A DNA stretch of 64,000 bases from Salticus scenicus (taxonomy: Eukaryota > Arthropoda > Arachnida > Araneae > Salticidae). The translations under genes and the position numbers were made by a program. The stretch spans positions 46,774,153 to 46,838,152 of the forward strand of contig OZ005657.1 in NCBI GenBank assembly GCA_963930645.1, given 5' to 3'. The notes beneath the pieces were generated by a model that saw only the letters and a program-made list of their open reading frames with translations, searched no databases and had not been told where the DNA came from. This document shows, in pieces, positions 11,898 through 21,900 of this stretch (position 1 is the stretch's first letter; each line of letters starts with the position of its first letter).

Positions 11898-12925
11898 GTT
11901 TTTTAAGAGTTACACGAGGCCTAGGCCTCACAGACCTAAACTTAAATCTATCTTTGATTGGAAAGTCTAGTATCTTTGAAATATTTCCCCAATACTGCTA
12001 AAAATGCTATTGAAATGTGGAATTCTGCTAATCGTACTCCAAGATTCTTTTTAAACATATTTTTCTTTCCATCTTATTAATTGCACTTTAGCATATATTG
12101 CTAGATTGAAAATTAAAAACTACTTCATTTAATTCTAATATATCTGTCATCTACACTTTTTCTTCAAGTAGCATTTGCTGTTGTAATCTGAGTAGGATTT
12201 GCTCCAAGTACTGTGAGATAACCAAGTACACTTTTAGCTAGAGTATTTTTCTTTTTAAATATAGTATATTGAAACCAGTCGGACGAGGTAAAAAACTATA
12301 TATGTATGACAGGCAATTTGCATAAAATAAAAACAGTATCTGTAAGATTTGTATTTTCAGATTTAATGTGAAGGTTATTTTTACAAACTCTGATATTTGT
12401 AGTTATATCTAGATTACATTGTTTATTTAAATAATTAGATGAAACATCAAACTTAGGTAAGTTTAGTCCTGTTTCTCATGTTTATGCCAGAGTATGTGAA
12501 AGAATCATCGGTACAGAGACTTACTTGTTTTGTTGAACAACATTTCCCTCTATACTGTGAGTGGTACATGCCTTGTAGTTGTTTCCTCATAGAAACAATA
12601 TTGTCCTACACGAGTGTAGAAAATTCATTGCATTCAGTGCCAGCTGGTAAATCTTAATTGTATTTCTGCAAGGGCTGTGTCATATTCAAGTAATGCTGAA
12701 TGTGAAATGTGATGCTGAATGTGTTAGGAAAAATAGAGGAAGAGCCAGTTAGATGATAAAAGACAAAATTTCTTCGTAGGAATGGGGATTGGGGGTGCCA
12801 TACTCTCGGGAAAAAGTTCAATTTTATTGGTCCTTGTCTGATTTCTCAATAACTATGCTAAAAGTATTATGTTTTGAAGACTATAATTTACTAAAGAAAA
12901 AATTACTAACCAAGAAGAAGTCATT
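10229..12925. other. Gene-free stretch
   Basis: No supported gene in 2.7 kb. It contains a near-perfect 25-base palindrome at 10577-10601 (GGGCCAACTT and its complement), a T-run at about 11869-11894, and a CAGTGGTGTACCC motif at 11259 that looks like the left end of a hAT-type element without a detectable right end. Confidence 0.5.
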
Positions 12926-12927
12926 TA

Positions 12928-13773
12928 CAGTACAGTCTCGAAAATCTGGAATCGTTCCAGACTCAATAATTCCAGATTTTGGAAATTTCCAGATTTTAGA
13001 GACTGGATTTTTAGAGAGTATATTATAAGTTAAATTTGAGTGAAAAATCATTATATTTAATTTTAAAATATCATACAGTCTATTTACACTAATAAGTTAC
13101 TTTAAAATATGTTAAAAGTTATTAACAAACAAATAAAATCCATATTTTTGTTATTAAAAATCTTTAAACATTTATTTAAACTTTTCTAGTAATGTTTTTT
13201 GTTTCAATTTTGGTTTGCGTGCAGTAACTTTTTCTTTAATTCTATATATAGACTATCTCATGTTCATTGATAAAATTTCTTTGTCCAAACCTTTTATTGC
13301 TGTATCTAATGCAGCAATTAAACTGTCAGTTGAAATTTTGTCATTTTCAATAATATCCGATTCATACTAGAAAATACTAGAAAAGAAATCGCTCAAGTAA
13401 AAATTGATTGGTACCATCAGAATAAAAAAACAAAGATAAAGGCAAATAAAATATAGCTTATTATTATTAATATTAGATATAAAGCATTCCAGATTTTAGA
13501 ACGCTTCTTTTTATTATTTCTAGATATCTTACACGCTGAAAGATAAAATAAAGAACTAGAAAATTTCACAAAAACAAGCATTAAAAGCAGCTTAAAGTTA
13601 AACTAAATAAGAAAATCCTTCATAGTAATAGAAAAAATTGTCTGATGCTTCCATCTATTGCCAAGATAAAAAACCAAAGGTAATGGTGAATATAAAATTG
13701 CAGTTAGCTTTTATGTGTTCTGGATTTTGGAATATTCTGGATTTAAGATGTCCAGATTTTGGAGATTGTACTG
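12928..13773. mobile_element. Tigger-like (pogo) element, 846 bp
   Basis: Inverted ends CAGTACAGTCTCGAAAATCT (left) and CAGTACAATCTCCAAAATCT (complement of the right end), flanked by TA at 12926-12927 and 13774-13775. On the minus strand near 13260-13370 there is a fragment including DSLIAALDTAIKGLDKEILS, similar in character to the C-terminal tail of Tigger transposases. It is internally deleted. The + strand open frames at 12789 and 13638 run across its ends and are not genes. Confidence 0.75.
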
Positions 13774-14397
13774 TATTAACTCCTGATGAAACTAGGGTGA
13801 CCATATGTACCATCTATCCATGAAATTCAAGAAAGGTTTGTATTTTGAAACTGTTTTTCTAAGTTTTAAAAAATTGTAGCAAAGAAATTATCATAATTAG
13901 TTAGTTACCTTTTAGCCCACATTTATTTAACATAAACCATCCCTCTTTAATAGAGGAATTGTAATCTATATATTAATGAAAAAATATTAAATTTATTGTA
14001 CTTTTTTAGCCTATCTTTAATAAGAGAAGAGGTTTAAAATTAGTTATATTCAAACTGTATGGTTAATGTGCATTGAAGAAAAGAAGTATTCTCATAAAAG
14101 ACCAAGAAGTCAGACAAAAATACCTTTACTTTTATACACTTTTTGTTTTATACACGTAATCTTTTGCAATTAAAATTCCCATAGGAGAAAGCTGTTAAAT
14201 ATGAATGTGTAATTTTTTAAAAGGCAATACAACGGTTCGTGATTCAGCATATTTGTGAAGCAACTTCCTAGTTTGAATTTGGAATAGCTATTGATGTTAT
14301 GTATAGATTACAATGAAAGTTACCTTGTTTTGTAGACTGTAGTATGGCATTATTTGTAATATTTTTTTCCTTTTTCATATGTCTAATATATGGCAGT

Positions 14398-14676
14398 GGC
14401 TTGATGAATGATTCAGTGGATGCTGGATAGGCCGCCGAGGCTCCACAGAATGGCCTATGTGTAGTCCAGACCTCCCCCCATGTAATTACTTTTTATGGGG
14501 GTGGGCCTAAGGAAGAAGTGTACTACAGCAAACCTCAAACTCTTGGTGACCTTGAGAACAAAATCCGTGAGGTCATAAGTGGTGTTCCTAATGAGTTCTT
14601 GCGGAAGGCCTTAGCAAACGTACCTGTTCATTTAAGACAGTGTATAAAAAATACTGGGGCACACATTGAATTGTAA
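14398..14676 (+). pseudogene. Tc1/mariner-superfamily transposase C-terminal fragment
   Basis: The + strand reads WIGRRGSTEWP, then CSPDLPPCNYFLWGW, which is the third-catalytic-acid region of an IS630/Tc1/mariner transposase (usual SPDL-P-D-FLWG). After a one-base frameshift near 14510 it continues as EEVYYSKPQTLGDLENKIRE and on to RQCIKNTGAHIEL before a TAA at 14674-14676, the typical end of this family. There is an early stop at about 14410. Only the last third or so of the protein is left and no inverted repeats are evident. A dead fragment, confidently of this family. Confidence 0.8.
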
Positions 14677-15600
14677 CTTTTGTAATTATCATGCCACACA
14701 ATAAACTAAATATGTACAAAAAATTGCCTTCATACCTACATTCGTTTAGGAGAAAAAAATTATTTTCTGTAGGGAGTTACTTTCCACCCACCCTGTAGAT
14801 ATTCATGAAAATACTAAGATTTCTTTTAAAAAATTGCAAGGGGAAAAAATGCTACTATCTAAATTATAAGATGAAAGATATTAAATTGAATGCAAAGCCA
14901 TTTTTAGAAAACGTGACATACATTACACAACATACATTAGACACAATGCGATCAAAGTATAAAGATATGTAATATCTAATGAAATATAAGCATTTTTTAC
15001 TGAACAATTTTTAAGTAAACATACTCAAGTGTTAAAAACATTTCATTCACATAATTTATTAGCTAAAAGTATGGAGCTATTTATATGAAAACCCAAAAGA
15101 AATATTGTATAAATTCAACAATGAACTTAATTTTAATACCTCAAAAAAAGAAAAAAAAAAAAGATAGGAAGTTTTATCAATATTTATTTATAGTCAGTGA
15201 ACATTACATCAACAAAATCCGAGACTTTGCATTGGGTTTAACATATGTGTTATAGATAGAAGGGATAGGATGTTCAAAAATTAACTATAGATAGGATAGA
15301 AATTGTATACTTTGGTCTTTTTTAACCAGAGCTTAGTTAAGTATGAATATTAATAATAGTTGAACTAAGAATTTTATTCTTATATCTTTTTATATATAAT
15401 TATTACTATTTTTTTTTTTTTTTTAAGGAATTTCTCCGAGAATTTCATAGGTAATTTGCTACACTGGATTATGTAAAGATGACATTTTAGTTTTTCATCA
15501 AAATGAAAACTTGTGGACTATAAACTGGAAATAATGGTAATTATTAATTAAAGTTAAATATAATATGAAATTAAAAAAAAAAAAAATTGAGGCTATATAT
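14677..15600. other. Gene-free stretch
   Basis: A+T-rich with no supported gene. Ends in a poly-A run and an (AC)n microsatellite at about 15602-15620. Confidence 0.55.
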
Positions 15601-15620
15601 ATACACACACACACACACAT

Positions 15621-17290
15621 ACATACAGGGTGTTTCAAAAGTGTGGATACATCAAAATATCTCACAAGGAAAACAATTTCACTGAATACATTGATTTCAA
15701 AAGTTTCATGCATTCAAATGAATCTGCAAGGTCTGTCCCGAAAGTAATGCACCCCATTTTCTTCTGTCAGGAATATCCATTGCACAGGGTTGCCGCTTGC
15801 ATGGAAGGGTGGGTGAAGTCTTGGAAACACCACGCCACCAGTGCCAGTTGGCTCCGAGCTCCTGCAGAGTCACAATGCCTGTTTCAGTGAACCCTTGTAT
15901 GAGTGCTTGGTCGAAGTCAAGATGGAAAAAACTTTTGAGCAGAACTGTTGCAGTGTTGTGAGGACGATACAACTTTTTTGGACAACGTGGTAAATGGTGA
16001 CGAATCTTGGATCTTCGTGTACGATCCAGAAACAAAAAGACAGAGCACTGAGTGGCACACGACGTCCCCATGCCCAAAAAAGGCAAGACTGGTCAAAGCG
16101 ATGCTCTTTTTTTTTTTTTTTTTTTTCAATTCCAAGGGAGTGGTCCATTTTTAATTTGTTCCACCTGGCCAACCAGTCAACATCAAATTCTATGTCGAAG
16201 TACTGAAAAGGCTAAAGCAATGAGTCAACTGCGTCAGGTGCAAGATTCCTGGAAGCTGCACCATGACAATGCTCCCATCCACACCGCCTTTATGACAACC
16301 GATACCTGACCAAGGCCGGCATCTCAATGCTCCTCCAGCTGCCTTACAGTCCTGATTTGCCCCTGCCCGACTTCAAAGGACAATATTTGTTGACCCTGAA
16401 GAACATCAAGGCCTACGACGAGGTTACTAAAGGACATCCCTGTGACGGACTTCCAGGATGCATATCGCGTTGGAACAAGTGTGTTGAAGCAGGAGGGATG
16501 TATTTCGAAGAATATTGAGTAATTGTACGAATCGGTTCAATAAATTTCTTAAAAATTGGTGCATTACTTTTGGGACAGACCTTGTATTAGAGGAAATATC
16601 ATAGGTGAGCCCTTGGGGTACCTAATAACACAAACTCAATCTTTTCAAATAGAAACCATATTTTTTCTTCACAGAATAGTGTTAAGCAAAAAATATCTGT
16701 TTTAAAACATGTATTGCTTTTTTAATTTTTCAGAGTTGGAGACCTCAGGGCTCTGATTCTTATATTTGAATAAAAGTCTGGAAACCCCAAATTATCTGAA
16801 AAGTAAAGCAATTTCAATGATGATATTAATTTCAAAAGTTCCATGCATTCAAATAATATATTCACTGAAGTATCACAGGAAGCCTAGAACCCCTAGAAGC
16901 CCCATGTGACAAATTCAATTTTTTTTTTCAAATGCAAAATATACTTTTTCTTCACAGAACTGTGCGAAGAAGGAAAAACTTGTTTTAAAACAGGAATTAT
17001 CTTCCTTTCAAGAAAAGAATCCTTATATATATCTTCAAATAAAAGTCTTAAAACTTTGAATTATCTCAAATTTATAGCAATTTCGTTGAACACATTAATT
17101 TAGAAAGATTTTATGCTTTTAAGTAATCAAGGATGGGAACTTTGTGCAGAACTCATATCACTATGCATAAAGGGGGGGGGGATATTTTTAAAGCAATGAT
17201 TTTATAGGAAAAAATATTTTAAATACTGGTATGAGTTCTGCTCCAAATTCCCATTGTTGAGTAATCTATGTGATGAAATATCACAGGTGA
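15621..17290 (+). repeat. Diverged tandem repeats hosting a mariner copy
   Basis: The block before the mariner (15650-15726: ATCTCACAAGG, CAATTTCACTGAATACATTG, TTTCAAAAGTTTCATGCATT) is echoed at about 16795-16885 and again at about 17040-17130, with TTCACAGAA-type motifs and a CAGGTGAG motif in each. The spacing between the two copies after the mariner is about 245 bp. It looks like an internal repeat array of an unknown transposon into which the mariner inserted. It opens with CAGGGTGTTTCAAAAG, reminiscent of a mariner-type end. Confidence 0.5.
15727..16584 (+). mobile_element. Mariner element, decayed, 858 bp
   Basis: Ends are inverted copies: CAAGGTCTGTCCCGAAAGTA at the left and CAAGGTCTGTCCCAAAAGTA on the opposite strand at the right. 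The inside carries mariner transposase pieces on the + strand in shifting frames: NGDESWIFVYDPETKRQSTE (first catalytic Asp), LHHDNAPIHTAF (second) and YSPDLPLPDF (third, as in DD34D transposases). A poly-T insertion at 16107-16126, stop codons and a deleted N-terminus show it is dead. The several overlapping open frames on both strands here are shadows of this relic. Confidence 0.88.
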
Positions 17291-17805
17291 GACAGCAACT
17301 TGTCTTTAAAAGACCCAAGTTATATTTAAAAACCTGTTATGTAGCTGAAGTGGTTAATATCAGATATTATAAAAGGATTAAAGATTTACCTTTTTGTAAC
17401 TTTGTAATTAATATTTAAGTGCTAGCATGTGGCATGAAAGATGAACTTAAGAGTTATGAAGCAAGTCAGTTGATTATAATGATTTAAAATTTAAACCTTT
17501 ATATAATTAAGTTTCATTAAATTAGAGATATTGGATACTCAGACTGTTAATTTGTTTCATCATATTAGCTTTATAGAATTTTTCTTTACAGAATTAAACT
17601 TGTTATAAATGTTATCTTTAATCTGGTCATCTGATAAGATTACTTTTTTTAATATTATTATTTATAAATGTTATAGGTATGTATAAGTTATATAGTAAAA
17701 AGCTATTATAGAAATCATATTTTGATACTAAATATTTAACTATTTTAATTAGCTATACAAAAGCTTTGCAAAATTTTACATTTTAATCATTTTTGTATAT
17801 CATAT

Positions 17806-18756
17806 GCACAAATGTAACGGGTATACCAGAATAAAATAGACTGATATAAATTGATGTATAACTAAATTTATTTAAGTGAAACCCAACTTCGTTTTACACA
17901 TAAACAATATAGATAGAATAATAAACAAAATGCAACATATTAATTTATGTAAATAATCCCCGTTGCTGTTTGCCATTCGATGTAAGCGTCTGGTCCAACT
18001 TAGACAACTTTCCTTTCTTATTCTCTTTACAACTTGTTTTATTTCTGAAATCAGTATTTTTTAACATTTTATTTTATCCCAGTTCATCTGCTGTACAAAT
18101 TCATCTTAAATCGAGTAGTCCACTGGATTTAAATCCTTTTTTCATCAGAAAAAAGGATTCTCTTAGTCTAACCTTTTCTGAAATTGTGTCGCACCCAATT
18201 AGCGAATTTGATTCTTTTCTGCTTTTGGATTTCTATGAGTGTAGGTTGTATTCGTTTCTTGTAAGGTCTTAATCCAATGTCATTTTTAAGTATTCACTGT
18301 ACAGATGGTTTTGATACTTTCAGTTCTCTAGCAAGTTTCCTTATGGATATGCTCTTCTTACATGTCAAGCGATTCTTCACTTTTTGAATCAGATTTTTGG
18401 TGCGGACAATGCATGGACAGTCTGGAGGTTAAGATGTTTTAATATTGTCACTCTTTCTAATCATATTAGACCACTTAAAAACAGTGGCACAACTTAAAAC
18501 ACCTTTCAAATGATGAAATATTTTGCTTCTGGATTCTCCACTTTTGAACTTGGAAAGTACCAATTTTTCTTCTACTTTGCTCTTCATACTATCCTGTAGT
18601 TGCAATGTAATTTTTGCTTTTAAATTGTTGCACAGATTTTACCAATGTAATTGGGAATCTATAAAAAGCATATATGTCTATATATAATATAAAATTTCCA
18701 TGCATACATACAAATAGTAATAGTCTATTTTATTCTGGTACATCCGTTATATGTGC
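17806..18756 (-). mobile_element. Tc3-like DNA transposon, about 0.95 kb
   Basis: Left end: AACGGGTATACCAGAATAAA then ATAGACT; right end on the opposite strand: AACGGATGTACCAGAATAAA then ATAGACT, with GCACA outside both. The interior carries a minus-strand Tc3-type transposase relic. The right end lies about 22 bp upstream of the NANS start codon, so the element occupies the place where a 5' UTR or proximal promoter would be expected. Exact ends and the TA duplication are not fully resolved. Confidence 0.8.
17950..18440 (-). pseudogene. Tc3-like transposase relic
   Basis: The minus strand reads a helix-turn-helix region (VRTKNLIQKVKNRL, then SISIRKLARELKVSKPSVQ and LKNDIGLRPYKK), then EIQKQKRIKFANWVRHNFRK, then RILFSDEK, the block around the first catalytic Asp of Tc1/Tc3 transposases. 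Stops interrupt it at several points and the rest of the catalytic domain is lost. The + strand open frame 17970-18272 is a shadow of this relic. Confidence 0.8.
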
Positions 18757-18778
18757 TAATAATTGTCTTTTAAAATTT

Positions 18779-18913
18779 ATGCAGTCAGGAAGTTTTGAAA
18801 TTGCTCCTGCAAGATGGATTGGAGAAGGTTATCCATGTTTTATAGTTGCTGAAATTGGTCAAAATCATCAAGGAGACCATGCAATGGCAAGAAAGCTTAT
18901 TCATATTGCAAAA
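18779..18913 (+). CDS. NANS: NANS exon 1 (residues 1-45)
   Basis: Encodes MQSGSFEIAPARW, then the substrate-site block IVAEIGQNHQGDHAMA, ending IHIAK. The donor GTAAGT at 18914 is a perfect consensus and the junction is phase 0, the same point as where the human protein reads MAK/ECG. The frame is open upstream to 18674, and an AG at 18783-18784 could act as an acceptor, so an upstream non-coding or coding exon cannot be excluded. The ATG at 18779 is preferred because it gives the expected N-terminal length. Confidence 0.9.
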
Positions 18914-21900
18914 GTAAGTGTTTCAAAGCAGGTTATATTGCCTTTCTTCTTCTTCTTCTTTTTTTTTTTTTTTTAAGATTTTCTTCTTTAAACAATATTT
19001 TTGTAGCATTAGTGATTCTGTGTGGCTTGTCAACAAAAATCTCAATTTTTGCCTTATTCATGCCTCTTACCTTTGCTTTAATGTAATCTTCTGCCTGTAG
19101 CTGAGTGCATTTAGTTATACAAGTTTTTCAAACATACTTGTCTAATTTATTCTAAGATAAAATGTTGTCCTGAAAATTTAAAGACCAGATTGTTAGTTTG
19201 TAATGCAAAAATATAACAAAAATTAAAAGTGATATGTCTATATTCTTCTGTGATAATATATCTTGAGCAGCATATGTACTACAAGATATTTGTATGAATA
19301 ATCTCATGAAATGTCAGCAGAATTCATATACAACTACAGCAGACAATTTAGTATATATGTATGAGTTTGAGAAGAGGTATAGTATTCTAGATGAAAATTC
19401 ATAGGAGAGTTTTATGAAAACTAATTTATAATACAGTGGGTGATCAAATTATTAGATTTTTTTTTATTATGTAAAAAAATACTAGAGAAAATGATCTGAA
19501 ACTTCATACATGCAAAGAACATTTAAAAACTCATATTTTCCACTATTGATTTAGTCCAGAGTGCAATTAGGGGACCAACTACAAATTGAAGAAGAGCAAA
19601 ATACTTTGGATCACCCTGTATCATAAAAAGCTATAAATAACTAGTAACTTTAATACGTTATTGCACATACTATGTTGTTGTTGTCGTGTGACAAGTGCAG
19701 AAAAAAAAAAGTGTATAGGCAAGTCAAATGGGACCAAAGGCATGGAGCACAGCCCTGGCCACATCTCCGACTTTTTTTATGTAAAGGGTGTCATGGTAGC
19801 AGTTGTGGTCGATGTTGAAGAGGGTCGAGGTAACAGAGATGCAATTGAAGAGAGGCCTCGGATCCAGCTGAGTTCCTGGGCAGTGCCTGCATTCTGCGTA
19901 GGTTCTAGAGCTGTCGGGTATGATCTTCATACCTCTCATGTGCCCCGTCTGTAATCTGCTGATGGTAGTGGTGATTTCACGGTCAAGATTAAGCTCCGGA
20001 AGGCACCATTTCTTCCGAAGTCCGCCGCAGAGCTAATGTTTTGCGACGGCATTTGCATCAAAGCAAGTGGTTTGCATGAGAGGGGGATTTATATTCCTAG
20101 CCTCCTTGGCGAGGGAGTCCGCTTGTTCATTCCCCTCGATGTTGACATGAGCGGGGACCCATTAGATGGTGCAGGTTTTTTCCCTGGCAACAATGGTTGA
20201 CAGAAGCACGTTGATATCTTGGACGAGTCTTGTTTTACCTCCTTTAATGGCCTCCAGAGCAGATTTGCAGTCAGAGAAAATGATGATGCCATTTGAGGGA
20301 ACTGACTGTGTGAGGTAAAGGGCAAGAGCGGCTTTTATGGCGATCAGTTCACTAGTGAAGTTGGAGGCGATTTTTCCGACTGCGACCCGATGTTTGAGGG
20401 ATGTTTGATCTGGAAGGAGAAGGAAGATGGCAGAACCTCCTCTGTCACATTCTGAGTTGGAAGATCCGTCGGTGTAAGTGGTTACAAGGTCAGGTTTAGA
20501 AAGCTTGGCTATAGTTTCCATGCCCTTCCTCTTAATGGTTTCTTGTGGTTCTTTTTTCGAACACGGTTCCAGCAGGTCTAAATTGATCTTAACAGTAGAC
20601 GGTGGTTTGACAGCAAAATATGGTTCTTCAATAATGTCAAGGCATGAGTGGTTCAGATTGATGCAATTTCTGATATCTTTGTCGTATTGGAGCGTGGAGG
20701 ATCTCTTTAACCTTTCTCTGTTGGTCCAGGCCCGAAAAGTAATGTTTGAGATGTGTTCCACGCTGCAGCTCCTGATCTTATTGGTAAATTTAACAGTGGC
20801 CAGTTTTCGCCTGCTTTCAAGTGGTGTGAGACCGCATTCAATCTCAGCACTCAGGTTGTTAGTTGAGGAAACTGCACTAATGATGATTTTTGAAGCTCTG
20901 TATTGGACAGTATCAAGCTTCTCTTTTGATGAGGAGGATGCTGGAGCCCATATAGGTGCTGTATATTCAAGAACAGGTCTGATGAGTGCAGTGTAGGTGT
21001 TGAGGAGAGTCTTCGGTTTAGAACCCCATGTTGAGACACATAATTTTCTGAGAATATTGAACTTTTTTAATGCTCTGAGTGAGGTGGTTTTAGTGTGCTT
21101 GGTGAATCTTAGCTCGGTGTCCAATATGAGACCAAGATATTTGGGGTTAGAAATTTGATTGATGGTCGAGTTGAAGATTTTGATGCTAGGACGGAATGAT
21201 TGCCTATTTCTTCTGTCAGTGGTGAAGACGCAGAGATTAGATTTTTCTGGGTTAATCAAGAGCTTAAGGTTTGTGGCCCAGGTTTCAATGTTCGTCAGGT
21301 TGGTGTTTAGGATAGCTTCGAAGGGTCTGTCCAGGTTTGTTTTCCAGGGGCCTATTTTTGTGAATTTTTCTTATTTTGGTGAAATTTTTTTCTGACATAG
21401 TTATTATTTTTATTTTTGTGAAAATTCATTTCACAAATTCTATCTACATACACATATGTATATGTAAGTTTCATCTAGACAGTTTCAGGAGGGCACTGTG
21501 CCCTGCTTGCCCCTTGACAGAAAAAATGGCACCCTTCTTGCCTTTAATATAAAAAAAGTTGCATCCTTACTTCTACATTTTCAGACAAAGCTAAATTTCC
21601 ATCCAAATTTTCAGAACTGGAAATTTCGTTCACATGAGCTTGTGAACTTGAATTATTTAATCTTGGTTTCTCAGTTGGATCATTGGGAAGTAAAGTTTCT
21701 GCATCAGCTATTGTACATTTCGTTTAAAAAATTTTGTAATAGCATCGCAGCCTATAGCATCCGATGATCGTATTTTTTTAACATAATAATCCGAATTACG
21801 GGAATTTCCTCCCGTAACTGGCCTACCTCGCTTCATCTTTTTTGAACGGAAGCGATAAAATTACTGACAAATACGAAATTACGAAAATACAAAACCACAC

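Noticed and set aside
17970..18272. 100-residue + strand frame just upstream of NANS
   Set aside because: It is the antisense of the Tc3-like transposase relic.
20478..20996. 172-residue + strand frame
   Set aside because: Antisense shadow of the LINE RT/RNase H region.
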